Source of the DNA: Paenibacillus sp. DCT19
GTDB taxonomy: Bacteria; Bacillota; Bacilli; Paenibacillales; Paenibacillaceae
Direction of reading: 5' to 3'
NCBI RefSeq assembly: GCF_003268635.1
Contig: NZ_CP029639.1
Coordinates: forward strand, 5,405,501 to 5,469,500
Length of the DNA: 64,000 nt
Translations under genes and position numbers: made by a program
Shown here: positions 1-9,627 of the stretch, one piece after another
How positions within the stretch are numbered: the first letter of the stretch is position 1
How the letters are laid out: every line of letters starts with the position of its first letter
Notes under the pieces: generated by a model
What the model saw: the letters and a program-made list of their open reading frames with translations, nothing else
What the model was told of the DNA's origin: nothing
Database searches by the model: none

Positions 1-405
1 CACCACGGAACCAAAACCAACTTTGGTCGCTTTGGAAGGTGATGATCCTCCGATAAGCTCCCCAATAAAAGCACCGAGGAATGGACCCAGTACAAGCCCG
101 AACGCCGGGATGACAAATGGACCAATGATTACACCGATTGTACTTAACGTGGTGGATAGCTTGGAACCGCCGAATTTCTTAACGCCCCAGGCACTAACGA
201 CATAATCCGCCACGAATAGTACAACAACAATCAAAATCTGTGTAATCCAGAACCATACACCAAACGGGTCAAAACTAAAGAACCAACCATAGACCAGAAA
301 TGCGAAGAATATCGCTACAGCACCCGGTAAGATTGGATAGACGGTTCCCGCCATGCCTACTGCAAACAGAAGTACAATTAAAATCCAACCAACGGTTGCG
401 AGCAA
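1..405 (-). CDS. DUF456 family membrane protein (3' end outside window)
   Basis: The reverse strand encodes at least 135 residues that are almost entirely hydrophobic and glycine-rich, with helices separated by short loops, as in the DUF456 family of small integral membrane proteins of unknown function. The TTG start (403-405) is chosen because an AAAGGGGGAG ribosome site lies just upstream and the hydrophobic segment LLATVGWILIV begins immediately. The reading frame runs off the window edge, so the C-terminus is missing. It starts 3 bases after the restored stop of the HAD gene, so the two are probably cotranscribed. The family call is by eye; no function is known. Confidence 0.7.
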   Translation of the reverse strand, partial: MLATVGWILIVLLFAVGMAGTVYPILPGAVAIFFAFLVYGWFFSFDPFGVWFWITQILIVVVLFVADYVVSAWGVKKFGGSKLSTTLSTIGVIIGPFVIPAFGLVLGPFLGAFIGELIGGSSPSKATKVGFGSVV

Positions 406-408
406 AGG

Positions 409-1157
409 TTACTCCCCCTTTAGAATATGTTCACGAATGACTTCAACGATGCCATCTTCGTTATTGCTCGCTACAATGAGATCTGCCGCTTCTTTCACTT
501 GCTCCTGGGCGTTACCATAGCCACACCTAGACCTACAGCTTCAATAACTGCTAGATCGTTCAAGCTATCGCCAACAGCGACTACCTCGGACATCTCAATG
601 CCAAGCAACTTACACACTTCAGCTACACCGCTCGCTTTGGATATGCCCACAGGGTTAATCTCAATATTAACAGGTGAAGAATTCGTCATTTGCAGACCGC
701 CAAGTTCCTGTAGTTCCAGCATGATCTGGTGACGCACTTCATCAATCTCGGTGGTATATCCGAACTTCAGCCATTCCAAGCCTTCGATATTGTCTGTCCA
801 GCGGTCACGGTTGAACAGCTCTTCCACGGAGTATGCCCAGTACCAGCTGTTATATTTCTCCCCGATCTGTTGCAGCTTGCGGATTAATGCCGGATCCATC
901 AGATGGCGAAAATGTAGATCATTCGGAGCTTTCCACACTTCACTACCGTTCACGGTAATCATCGGCGTCTCTAGACCAAGCTGCACGGCGTAAGGCATCG
1001 CATGAAATACCGCTCTTCCTGTAGATAAACATACATGTACGCCGCGGCGCATCGCAATCTTAATCCATTTGGTCGTTTCCTGTGTAATCTCGTGATTATC
1101 GTTAAGCAATGTTCCATCCATATCGAGTGCTAGCAGTTTGTATTTCAGTTCGCTCAT
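409..1157 (-). pseudogene. Cof-type HAD-superfamily phosphatase, frameshifted near its 3' end
   Basis: The N-terminus has the HAD nucleophile motif (LALDMDGTLL) and the C-terminal part has the acidic motif VAVGDSLNDLAVIE, so this is a Cof-like sugar-phosphate or nucleotide phosphatase of about 249 residues. As read, the frame stops at 495 after MVTPRSK. Adding one G to the GG at 515-516 restores AMGNAQEQVKEAADLIV and carries the gene to a stop at 409-411, directly before the DUF456 start. The break therefore looks like a single-base deletion in a G run, either a sequencing error or a recent mutation. The substrate cannot be told from sequence. Confidence 0.85.
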
Positions 1158-1373
1158 GTCGTATTCCTCCTCAGTTGTCTCTCTTTAGTCCCATCCAACA
1201 TACTTTCACACAAAGATCGCCCGGTATCCGCACAAGCGGACGCCCCGGACGTCACAGCTAACGACATTTTACCACAGATCATCCATATGCAACAAAATAA
1301 CCAATATGAATCAACGTAAACATCATCGTGTTTGTGTTGAGTCAGATGATCAGTTAAATCTCGTTTCCTTAGC
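1158..1373. other. Intergenic region upstream of the HAD gene
   Basis: About 215 bases between the HAD gene start and the terminator of the mnt operon. The only clear element is the GAGGAGGAAT ribosome site just before the HAD start. A 73-residue open frame here has no ribosome site and no protein-like character, so it was not called. Confidence 0.4.
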
Positions 1374-1405
1374 AAAGAAAAAACGCCTGCAATTAGCAGA
1401 CGTTT
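1374..1405 (-). terminator. Rho-independent terminator of the mntABCD operon
   Basis: On the reverse strand AACGTCTGC pairs with GCAGGCGTT around a short loop, followed by TTTTTTCTTT. It lies about 30 bases after the last permease gene. Confidence 0.85.
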
Positions 1406-1436
1406 GAACTCTTTTCATCCGATGTCATTTTCCTCA

Positions 1437-2308
1437 TTAACGTGTAGCAAATTTACGGCGAGCATAGCGGAGGATAATCCCGTGCTTCGGAGACAACAGC
1501 AGCGCGAGTACAAATAAAATACCAGCAACCGCCACCATGCACCCTGCAATGGAAGCATCCAACATGTAAGCCATGATATAGCCTCCAACTGAGGAAGCAG
1601 CTCCAACCAGCACGCTGTACAGAATCATTTTGCCAAGTCGATCAGTTAACAGATACGCTGTTGCCGCGGGTACAATCAACATACCTACAACAAGAATGGA
1701 GCCTACACTTTCAAATGAAGCCACTGACGTCATGGATACAAGTCCCATGAGCAAGTAATGGAACAACACGACCGGAATTCCGCAGGCTGCCGCCAATGCT
1801 GGATCGAAGGCGCATAGCTTGAACTGTTTATAGAACAGCCCAATAACCACCAGGATGACCAATAACGTAATTCCCAGCATCCATACTGCCCTTGGCCCAA
1901 CATCCGTACCACCAATCATTAGGGTATCCCACTGCACATAGGCAATCTCACCAAACAGGACGCAGTCCAGATCCAAGTCAATATGCTGTGCATTCAGACT
2001 GATCAAGATGACCCCTACCGCGAATAGCGCCGTAAATACAATCCCAATGGATGCATCAGAGGATAGCCCCCAGCCTGCAAGCTTTGGATCAGAAACACTG
2101 TCAATAGACCAAAGATCGTTGCACCAAGCAGCATCCACAACGAATCTCGGGAACCACTCCATAAGAAAGCAATGGCAATCCCGGGTAGTACAGCGTGGCT
2201 AATGGCGTCACCCACTAATGCCATCCGGCGCAAAATTAGAAAACAGCCCAGAATTGCACAAGCTGACGAGACAAGTACTGCCGTTAAAATAATCCAAAAG
2301 GTTGCCAT
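1437..2308 (-). pseudogene. mntD: Manganese/metal ABC transporter permease (second subunit), frameshifted
   Basis: The two halves read as one metal-ion ABC permease (ZnuB/MntD class) of about 290 residues with eight or so hydrophobic helices. The N-terminal half (2308 to about 2071) has the family motif LVGDAISHAVLPGIA. The C-terminal half has SSDASIGIVFTALFAVGV and continues to the stop at 1437. They are in different frames. One extra G in the G5 run at 2067-2071 gives QAGGLSSDASIG and rejoins them. The start codon overlaps the stop of the preceding permease (TAATG). As read, the transporter would lack this subunit, but a homopolymer error is the simpler explanation. Confidence 0.85.
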
Positions 2309-3270
2309 TACATCTCACCCCGTTCTTGCTGCCCATTTCGCTGCGCAGAGAGTGTCTGAACGGCGGCATGTTCTTCTCTCAAGTAAGCCGACTTGGCTTG
2401 AATGCTTCGTAAGCGCCTAGCCAGTAAGCCCCTGCGCGGAGCAAGCAGCGCTGAACCTGCGAACAGGACAGTTGCTGCTAGCACAGTGACAGGGCCTGTT
2501 GGTAAATTCGGAACCATCGTGCTGAACAACGTACCTGTTGCACCACTCATGGCACCAAATATACCTGAGAGTAGCACCATAAGTGCGAGTGAATCCGTCC
2601 AGCACCGTGCTGCAGCTGCTGGCGTGACCAGCAGGGCAGCAACGAGAACTACACCTACCGCCTGAATGCCTGCAACGACCGCAATAACGGTCAATAGCAG
2701 AATGAGCTGTTCCAGCATAGCAACAGGCAATCCCATGCCTCTTGCGAATCCTGGATCGAAGCTCACCAGCTTGAATTCCTTGAACCACATGAGGCAAGCG
2801 ATGAGCAGCACGAGACAGACGCCGCCCATGACATACACATCGGTCATAACCATGGAAGCCGCCTGACCAAACAAATACTTGTCGAGTCCGCTCTGGCTTC
2901 CACTTGCACTATGCTGAATGCGTGTCAACATCACTACGCCAATGCCGAAGAACACCGTTAACACAATTCCCATTGCAGCATCCTGCTTAATACGTGAATG
3001 TCGTGTGATCCACGAAATCCCGAAGGTGGCTACAATGCCAGCAACGAGCGCACCAAACAAGAAGAATCCCACGGATTTGGTCTCGGTTAGCATAAATGCA
3101 ATACAGATTCCGGGTAACGCTGCATGTGCAAGCGTATCGCCCATAAGGCTCTGACGTCGTAGAAAGGTAAATGAGCCGATGATCCCACTACTGAATCCAA
3201 GTAATAAACATCCGAGAAGAATCCAGCGCGTATTCGGGTCAGACAGAATGGAAAGTACCCAGTTCCACAT
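2308..3270 (-). CDS. mntC: Manganese/metal ABC transporter permease (first subunit)
   Basis: This 320-residue membrane protein has the metal permease signature LMGDTLAHAALPGICIAF near residue 40, a KQDAAMGIVLTVFFGIGVV segment, and about eight to nine hydrophobic helices, as in the MntC/TroC family. It lies 3 bases after the ATPase gene and overlaps the start of the second permease, so the four genes form one operon. The C-terminal tail of about 35 residues is charged and poorly conserved in such proteins. Metal specificity (Mn over Zn) is inferred from the operator upstream and from the four-gene order, not from permease residues. Confidence 0.88.
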   Translation of the reverse strand: MWNWVLSILSDPNTRWILLGCLLLGFSSGIIGSFTFLRRQSLMGDTLAHAALPGICIAFMLTETKSVGFFLFGALVAGIVATFGISWITRHSRIKQDAAMGIVLTVFFGIGVVMLTRIQHSASGSQSGLDKYLFGQAASMVMTDVYVMGGVCLVLLIACLMWFKEFKLVSFDPGFARGMGLPVAMLEQLILLLTVIAVVAGIQAVGVVLVAALLVTPAAAARCWTDSLALMVLLSGIFGAMSGATGTLFSTMVPNLPTGPVTVLAATVLFAGSALLAPRRGLLARRLRSIQAKSAYLREEHAAVQTLSAQRNGQQERGEM

Positions 3271-3273
3271 GCA

Positions 3274-4098
3274 TTACACCTGACCTTTCTCCGTCCGGCT
3301 TCCAATCATCGCAATCCGGCCTCCGTATGTCTCTTGTAGTGTGTCAGGTACAAATACCTCATGAGTAGGTCCACCTGCTACAAGTCGTCCGTTTAACAAC
3401 AACACATGGCCAAAATATTCCTCCACCGTTGCCAAATCATGATGCACAACTAGCACGGTTTTGCCTTGTTGCTTCAACTGCTCCAGCAAGGATATAATCG
3501 CCTTTTCTGTTGTTGCATCAACCCCGGCAAACGGTTCATCCATGAAATATAGATCCGCATCCTGAACTAATGCGCGTGCTAGAAATACCCGCTGCTGTTG
3601 ACCGCCGGAGAGCTGGCTGATCTGACGGTACATGTAGTCGCCCATGCCGACCTGCTCTAAACAATGCGCTGCCAGCTCACGTTCCTTTTTGCCTGGGCGA
3701 CGGAACCACCCCAGATGACCATAACGCCCCATCGTCACCACATCCAGCGCATGGGTAGGAAAATCCCAATCCACCGACTCCCTTTGCGGAACATACCCAA
3801 TCCGTCTCCGTTGTTCACGATAGGATTGCCCGAAAATACGTACATCGCCATGCATTTTGGGAACCAGCCCGAGCACTGCTTTGATTAGGGTTGATTTGCC
3901 TGCTCCATTCGGACCTAATATGCCGATAAGCTGCCCTTCTGGAATATCGAAGGATACTCCGCTTAGAACAGGTTTCTTGTGGTAAGCCACCGCCAAATCT
4001 CTCACACTGAGAGGAGATGTTGCAGATTGCTTTTCCTGTTGAGCATGATTGTTCGTCATGCCTTGAAGAGAATTTTTAGAAGATGTTAACTTGTTCAT
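3274..4098 (-). CDS. mntB: Manganese/metal ABC transporter ATP-binding protein
   Basis: A 274-residue ABC ATPase with Walker A GPNGAGKST (near residue 61), Q-loop QRESVDWDFP typical of metal importers, signature LSGGQQQRV, Walker B LYFMDEPFAGVD and the switch histidine VVHHD. The DWDFP segment is a hallmark of the Mn/Zn (TroB/MntB) branch. The start is supported by an AGAGGAG site. A polar extension of about 25 residues precedes the conserved domain. It energises uptake with the two permeases and the lipoprotein encoded on either side. Confidence 0.93.
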   Translation of the reverse strand: MNKLTSSKNSLQGMTNNHAQQEKQSATSPLSVRDLAVAYHKKPVLSGVSFDIPEGQLIGILGPNGAGKSTLIKAVLGLVPKMHGDVRIFGQSYREQRRRIGYVPQRESVDWDFPTHALDVVTMGRYGHLGWFRRPGKKERELAAHCLEQVGMGDYMYRQISQLSGGQQQRVFLARALVQDADLYFMDEPFAGVDATTEKAIISLLEQLKQQGKTVLVVHHDLATVEEYFGHVLLLNGRLVAGGPTHEVFVPDTLQETYGGRIAMIGSRTEKGQV

Positions 4099-4140
4099 TC
4101 ACGTTCCACTCCTCTCTTGATGTTTCTTTCATTACTTCGA

Positions 4141-5100
4141 TCACTTCAATGCCCCGACAATGGTCTGAATGTTATGCCGGATCATACCGATATATGTGCC
4201 TTCCTCCGTACCTTCAGCTCCCATGGCATCCGAGAACAATTCGCCGCCAATGGTGACCGTATGTCCTTTTTCCGCCGCGCCAGCAATAATGGCTTCCATC
4301 GCTTTTGCAGGCACACTCGACTCTACAAACACAGCTTTGATCTGATTCTCTACAAGATAATCACGCAGCTCACTGACATCCTTCGCACCATATTCCGCTG
4401 CTGTACTAATTCCTTGCAGTCCCATGACGTTCATGCCGTAAGCCTGCCCGAAGTATCCAAAAGCATCATGGGCGGTGACGAGCACTCGACTTGCCTCTGG
4501 AATTTCTTGAATCTGCTGACGAACTTCTTCGTCTAATGCTTGCAGTTTGCCGAGGTATTGTTCCGCTTGTGCTTTATATTTTTCCTCATGCGCTGGATCT
4601 GCCTTAATCAGCGTATCTCGAATCGACTCTGTCGCATGAATCCAATGACCAACATCGAACCAGACGTGAGGATCGTATTCTGTACCACCGGTGTCTTTAC
4701 CAGAACGTAATTCTTCAACAGGAATATTTTCCGTTACAGCTGTGACGATTTTGCTCTTGGACATCTTCTCCAAAATATCTGTCATCTTGCCTTCCAGATG
4801 CAGTCCGTTATACAAAATCACACTCGCTTGCTCCAGCTTGCGTATGTCTCCTTGAGACGCTTTGTACAGATGGGGGTCTACGCCGGGTCCCATTAATCCG
4901 GTAACGTCAACATATGCTCCGCCTACCTCACGTGCGACATCTGCAATCATTCCTGTCGTAGCTGTTACTTGCACTTTCCCATTACTTCCGGTCTGTGCCT
5001 CGCTCGAACAAGCGGTAAGCACCACAATAATTGCCAAAGCCGCAAGCGTCATAAATCCTCGATGAATACTCCTCATCTTCACCAACAACAATTCAAGCAA
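4141..5100 (-). CDS. mntA: Manganese-binding lipoprotein of ABC transporter
   Basis: The product (up to 319 residues) is a TroA-type metal-binding lipoprotein. It has a signal peptide with lipobox LTAC (Cys near residue 31), then VTATTGMIADVAREVGG, GPGVDPHLYKAS carrying a metal-ligand His, DPHVWFDV, LVTAHDAFGYF and an ESSVPAKAMEAI segment. It captures Mn2+ (or Zn2+) outside the membrane for the transporter. The reported start is TTG at 5100 close to a GGAGAAGGAAAGGGG site; an in-frame TTG, GTG or ATG up to 8 codons later could also be used. It is the first gene of the operon, below the MntR-like box. Confidence 0.9.
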   Translation of the reverse strand: MLELLLVKMRSIHRGFMTLAALAIIVVLTACSSEAQTGSNGKVQVTATTGMIADVAREVGGAYVDVTGLMGPGVDPHLYKASQGDIRKLEQASVILYNGLHLEGKMTDILEKMSKSKIVTAVTENIPVEELRSGKDTGGTEYDPHVWFDVGHWIHATESIRDTLIKADPAHEEKYKAQAEQYLGKLQALDEEVRQQIQEIPEASRVLVTAHDAFGYFGQAYGMNVMGLQGISTAAEYGAKDVSELRDYLVENQIKAVFVESSVPAKAMEAIIAGAAEKGHTVTIGGELFSDAMGAEGTEEGTYIGMIRHNIQTIVGALK

Positions 5101-5175
5101 CCCCTTTCCTTCTCCTAAAATATTTGTCCATACCTAATTTTGTTGTACAAGGTATTAAAATTTAATCTAAGCTAA

Positions 5176-5200
5176 TAATGTTTCCCTTGTGCAAATTTTA
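5176..5200 (-). promoter_or_regulatory. MntR-like operator
   Basis: Reading towards mntA the sequence is AATTTGCACAAGGGAAACAT. It matches the TTTGC-N-AAGG-GAAAC pattern that I recall for Bacillales MntR operators. It is about 80 bases upstream of mntA, where Mn-dependent repression would be expected. No mntR gene is in this window. The consensus is from memory. Confidence 0.65.
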
Positions 5201-5205
5201 TCCGA

Positions 5206-5243
5206 TGAAAAATAAAAAGGCAAGGGAAAATTTCCCCTGCCTG
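5206..5243 (-). terminator. Terminator of the first PBP gene
   Basis: On the reverse strand AGGCAGGGGAAA pairs with TTTCCCTTGCCT and is followed by TTTTATTTTT. It ends the upstream PBP transcript just before the mnt promoter region. Confidence 0.85.
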
Positions 5244-5319
5244 TCCTAAATCAATCGTGAGCCGTCGATTTAGGCTCATGATCTCGAATGTATTTTACAA
5301 AATTAAATATTCCAGAATC

Positions 5320-7287
5320 TTATTGTTGCTCTGCATTCTTCTTGCCTTTTGGAACACCATTTAGACCATATACTTCGTCGTAAGCATCAAAGATTTTCCG
5401 GGCAACTGGAGCGGCACTAACCGAACCAAATCCCCCTTCGGGTACAACGACTGCTACCGCTAGTTTCGGATTATCCCGCGGTGCAAAAGCGATAAACACA
5501 CCATTTTCCTTCTTATTAGGCCCTGTACCTTGCTCCGAGGTTCCTGTTTTTCGAGCAAAATCATAGGCGAAACCATCAAATGAGCTTACTTTTGTCACCA
5601 TCCCGCGGTGTACCTCATTCCAATACGCATCCGCAAATTCGACCTCATTTAATACTTTGGGTTGGATCTTCTTGACCACATTACCATCAGCATCACGGAT
5701 CTCCTTCACCAAATGTGGCTCCATCCGTTTACCTTTGTTGGCAAGCATCGTTGTATATTGTGCAAGCTGAAGGGTTGTGTACTTCGCTTGTTGGCCGAAT
5801 GATGCAAAAGCCAAACGCGTCAGTCCAGATTCATGTTCCTCCTTGTATTCCAATCGTCCCAAGAACTCACCAGGAAGATCTACACCCGTAGATACGCCAA
5901 GGCCAAAATCCTTCATATATTCATCCCACTTATTAATACCTTCTACCGAACCATACTTATTCAGTAGTCGTTTACCTACCATATCAATCATGAAGGCATT
6001 CGATGATTTCTCAATTGCTCGCCTCGCCGTAATGTGTCCGTTATATGCGGAATGCGAGTTTTTCACTTGTCTGCCGTCTTTACCTAAGATCGCATAACCC
6101 TGATCATGATAGGTCTGTCCAGCTGTAAACAGCCCTTCCTTCAAGCCGATCAGTACACTGAGCGGTTTGATAACCGATCCAAGTAGCACAACGGATTCTG
6201 CTTTCTTTCTCGAATCGTCCGGTGGGAAAGAGGCCATCGTTCCGTTACGATACACAAACTTAATTTTGTCATAATCCCAATCGTTTGGATCATAGTCTGG
6301 CATGCTCGCCATGGCTACGACATTCCCCGTGTCCACTTCCATCCCTACTGCATAACCGGTAACCGCTTTAGGCAGTCTACGCAGTTCATCGGTGATAGCC
6401 TCTTGTGCTGCCAGCTGAACTTCTTTATTAATTGTGGAGACCAGGCTATATCCCTTCTGCGGCGGCGTCTGCTCCATTGCACCCTCCGGCAAATTACGGG
6501 CATTGATATCGATCGACTGATAACCACTGCGTCCGCGAAGCTCTTCCTGATATTGAAATTCCAGACCGTCTACCCCAACATTCTCCTGCTGGGTATAGCG
6601 AAGCCCAGGGTCACGCTCCGTCGATTCAGCCTCACCAATTTTTTTATACTTTTCTGAGTTTTGCTGTTGTCCCTTGAACTCTCTCGTATATCCAATGGCT
6701 TGAACGGCAACACCATCAGGATCATATCTCCGTACGTTCTCCTCCAGTACCATCGCACCTGGGTACTCTGCTTTTTTCTCCATGAAATAAGCAATTTCTT
6801 GCGTATTCAGATCCGACTTTACAAGCCTTGGCGTATAGCCATGCGCTTTCTGAGATTCAAGATCCAAGCGTTTAATAATCTCTTCTGCATCCGGTTGCTC
6901 CGGATCTCCTGGGTTAAACTGCTGGAACACTCCTGCCAGATCATCAGCTAACTCCCGCGCTTCTTCTTGCCTCGCTCCTCGGCTGTAGTCCTCGTATAAC
7001 ATGACATACAGAGACTGTACAGGAACGGAATATGCCAGCGCCACCTCTCCGGTCGCATCGTATATTGGTCCACGTACGGGTGCAAGTGGAATATCCTTCG
7101 TGTTACGGCTCGTTTCCATGTAGGTGAGCTCAGGTCCCTCAACAAATTGCACAAAGGCTAACCGGAAAATCAGTATGCTAAATATGACAAAGGCTGCGAA
7201 AAAAAACATATTAAGCCTTGCGCTCGATAGCTTATTAACAGGTGGATCTTCCGTAACAATTTTGCTCTTTTTCCAACGGTTAAACAT
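5320..7287 (-). CDS. Class B penicillin-binding protein (PBP2A/PbpH-like transpeptidase)
   Basis: A 655-residue class B PBP. A single N-terminal membrane helix (about residues 26-48) is followed by the pedestal domain with PVRGPIYD and then the transpeptidase domain. The catalytic motifs are complete: SVIK at 371-374, SSN at 428-430 and KTGTS at 580-584. It cross-links peptidoglycan outside the membrane. Overall shape is that of the elongation-type PBP2A/PbpH group of Bacillus, slightly shorter than usual (about 700). It sits in tandem with a paralogue, separated by about 210 bases and a terminator, so each has its own transcription unit. A role in cell elongation or spore outgrowth is inferred from the family. 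Confidence 0.92.
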   Translation of the reverse strand: MFNRWKKSKIVTEDPPVNKLSSARLNMFFFAAFVIFSILIFRLAFVQFVEGPELTYMETSRNTKDIPLAPVRGPIYDATGEVALAYSVPVQSLYVMLYEDYSRGARQEEARELADDLAGVFQQFNPGDPEQPDAEEIIKRLDLESQKAHGYTPRLVKSDLNTQEIAYFMEKKAEYPGAMVLEENVRRYDPDGVAVQAIGYTREFKGQQQNSEKYKKIGEAESTERDPGLRYTQQENVGVDGLEFQYQEELRGRSGYQSIDINARNLPEGAMEQTPPQKGYSLVSTINKEVQLAAQEAITDELRRLPKAVTGYAVGMEVDTGNVVAMASMPDYDPNDWDYDKIKFVYRNGTMASFPPDDSRKKAESVVLLGSVIKPLSVLIGLKEGLFTAGQTYHDQGYAILGKDGRQVKNSHSAYNGHITARRAIEKSSNAFMIDMVGKRLLNKYGSVEGINKWDEYMKDFGLGVSTGVDLPGEFLGRLEYKEEHESGLTRLAFASFGQQAKYTTLQLAQYTTMLANKGKRMEPHLVKEIRDADGNVVKKIQPKVLNEVEFADAYWNEVHRGMVTKVSSFDGFAYDFARKTGTSEQGTGPNKKENGVFIAFAPRDNPKLAVAVVVPEGGFGSVSAAPVARKIFDAYDEVYGLNGVPKGKKNAEQQ

Positions 7288-7447
7288 GTATTTAGCTCTC
7301 CGTTCCTAAGTTCATATTCGCTGTTCTTCTATGAGTTTATCAAAGGTAATCCACGATGTCCCCCAAATATTGGTTACATTTTCGTCATAGGTAAATAGAT
7401 CATTATAAATGGTAATACACCAAATAACTAACAACATGAACCATGCC

Positions 7448-7478
7448 AAAATAAAAGAGGTTCCCTAGAGGGAACCCC
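7448..7478 (-). terminator. Terminator of the second PBP gene
   Basis: GGTTCCC and GGGAACC pair around a 4-base loop, followed on the reverse strand by a T-rich stretch (TCTTTTATTTT). It lies just after the stop of the upstream PBP gene. Confidence 0.85.
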
Positions 7479-7497
7479 TTATATACTAACTGATACG

Positions 7498-9525
7498 TTA
7501 TTGCTGCGTATTCGTTTCATCATTTTGATTTTTCTTCGGAACTCCGTCCAGTCCAAACTCCTCATCATACGCATCGAAGATTGCACGCGCAACAGGTGCC
7601 GCACTGCTCGAACCGAAGCCACCTTCAGGAATGACTACGGCTACCGCAAGCTTCGGATTGTTGCGAGGAGCATAAGCAATAAATACCCCGTTATCGACAT
7701 TTTTACCGCCGACGACCTGTGTAGATGTCCCTGTTTTTCTCGCAAAATCATATGGGAAGCTGCTAAAGGCCGAAACCTCTGTTGCCATACCACGCTGCAC
7801 TTCATTCCAATATGCATCATTGAAATCTACAGTACTCAACACTTTCGGCTTGATCTTCTCTACAATGTTACCTTCGGAATCCCGGATCTCGCTCACTAAT
7901 TGAGGCTCCATCCGTTTTCCTTTGTTAGCTAGCATCGTTGTATATTGAGCAAGCTGCATGGCTGTATATTTACCCTGTTGTCCAAAGGAAGCATATACAA
8001 GTCGAGTAAGCGAACTTTCGGCATCATTGTTGTAATCCTTAAGACCGGCATATTCGCTCGGTAGGTCAACGCCCGTTTTTACGCCTAGTCCGAATTGTTC
8101 CATGTACCCATTCCACACATCAATACCTTTAGCGCCATAACGGCTATATAAGTTTTTACCGATCTCATCAATCATAAATGTGTTAGAGGAGTGACGAATG
8201 GCATCACGAGGACGCAACAGACCATACACGTGACCGCCTGAGTTCTGCACTCTACGATTATCTCCACCAAACGTCGTTGAACCTCTGTCCGGGTAGACTG
8301 TGTTTGTTGTAATAAATCCCTCTTTCAAACCGATCAGCACACTGAGTGGTTTAATCGTGGAACCGAGCAATACAACGGATTCCGCACGCTTTCTGGAATC
8401 ATCAGGCGCGAATCCCCGAATCGTACCATTTAGATAGATATACTTAATACTATCGTACTGCTCGTTCGTAATACTTCCGGTTCTCCATACGTTGGTATCG
8501 TAATCCGGCATACTGGCGGCAGCAACAACTTTTCCCGTGTCTACTTCCATCGCAACCGCAAAACCTGTTTTTGCATTAGGATGTAATTTACCTGATACTG
8601 GATTCCGATGAAGCCAATTGAGCTGATCCATGATCGCCTGCTCTGTCTTCACTTGCACGTTTTTGTTAATGCTGGCAATCAGATCATAGCCCTTCTCAGG
8701 AGGGGTCGTCCCCGCTACACCTTCTGGCAAATTCCGCAAGTCTACGTCCACCGAGTTATATCCGCTCTTACCACGCAGAGCGTCCTGGTACTGAAACTCC
8801 AATCCATCGAAGCCGACAAACTCATTCTCTGTGTATACAAGACCTGGATCCTTCTGTGTTTTATTCGCCTCGTCAATCGCTTGATATTTGTCGAGGGATT
8901 TGGAACTTTTGAATTTCTTCAAATAACCAATGGTCTGAACAGCTACGGTATCTGGGTCATAGTACCGTACACTTTCCTCCACAATCTGGATACCCTTGAA
9001 CTCATCCTTATGCTGGAGAAAATAAGCGACTTCCTCTTCGGACAGATCACTCTTAATCAGACGTGGCATGAAACCATTGGCTTTGCGCGAATTCAAATCC
9101 ATCTCTTCGATGATATTTTCCACGGTAAGTGATTCAGAGTCTTTTAATTTGTATTTCTCAAACACATCATGAAGCCGAGTAGCGATATCTTCCGCTTCTG
9201 GCATATACGGACTAGGTTTTCCACCTACATCGCCATAGTTTTTATACAGCGTCAGGTAAAGGGACTGAATGGGCTTGGAATAAGCCAGCTTCACCTCACC
9301 TGTGGAATCGTAGATCGTACCTCTCACCGGAGCAAGCGGAACATCCTTCGTAATGTTGCTGGCTTCTTCTTGACTGAGCTCTGGCCCCTCAACAAATTGC
9401 AAAAACGCCAAACGTACAATAATTACGCTAAAAATAACAAAGGAAACGAAGAAAAATACGTTAATACGATAACTAAAACGCCGTTTATCCGTAAATTCAT
9501 CCTTCTCTTTTGAATGATTGTTCAT
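7498..9525 (-). CDS. Class B penicillin-binding protein (PBP2A/PbpH-like), tandem paralogue
   Basis: A 675-residue paralogue of the neighbouring PBP with the same order: membrane helix (about 21-43), APVRGTIYDSTGEV pedestal motif, then the transpeptidase domain with STIK at 389-392, SSN at 446-448 and KTGTS at 597-601. Long stretches near the C-terminus (YTTMLANKGKRMEP, APVAR-IFDAYDE) are shared with the downstream copy. The pedestal domains have diverged and this copy carries an extra segment of about 12 residues before GFAVAMEVDTG. That pattern suggests an old duplication with both copies kept active. Function is peptidoglycan cross-linking at the cell surface. Confidence 0.92.
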   Translation of the reverse strand: MNNHSKEKDEFTDKRRFSYRINVFFFVSFVIFSVIIVRLAFLQFVEGPELSQEEASNITKDVPLAPVRGTIYDSTGEVKLAYSKPIQSLYLTLYKNYGDVGGKPSPYMPEAEDIATRLHDVFEKYKLKDSESLTVENIIEEMDLNSRKANGFMPRLIKSDLSEEEVAYFLQHKDEFKGIQIVEESVRYYDPDTVAVQTIGYLKKFKSSKSLDKYQAIDEANKTQKDPGLVYTENEFVGFDGLEFQYQDALRGKSGYNSVDVDLRNLPEGVAGTTPPEKGYDLIASINKNVQVKTEQAIMDQLNWLHRNPVSGKLHPNAKTGFAVAMEVDTGKVVAAASMPDYDTNVWRTGSITNEQYDSIKYIYLNGTIRGFAPDDSRKRAESVVLLGSTIKPLSVLIGLKEGFITTNTVYPDRGSTTFGGDNRRVQNSGGHVYGLLRPRDAIRHSSNTFMIDEIGKNLYSRYGAKGIDVWNGYMEQFGLGVKTGVDLPSEYAGLKDYNNDAESSLTRLVYASFGQQGKYTAMQLAQYTTMLANKGKRMEPQLVSEIRDSEGNIVEKIKPKVLSTVDFNDAYWNEVQRGMATEVSAFSSFPYDFARKTGTSTQVVGGKNVDNGVFIAYAPRNNPKLAVAVVIPEGGFGSSSAAPVARAIFDAYDEEFGLDGVPKKNQNDETNTQQ

Positions 9526-9627
9526 TCATCCTACCTCTTTCATGACTTGGTGCATACCGCTTAATATTCATTCACGGCATGATAACATGGCAACGTCGTC
9601 ATATCCGGACCCATGCCCGGTGTATTG

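Noticed and set aside
1154..1375. 73-codon reverse open frame
   Set aside because: No ribosome site, unlikely composition, and it overlaps the HAD promoter region.
9540..9627. Hairpin-like sequence between the CvpA-transglutaminase gene and the second PBP as a terminator
   Set aside because: Pairing is weak and there is no T run.
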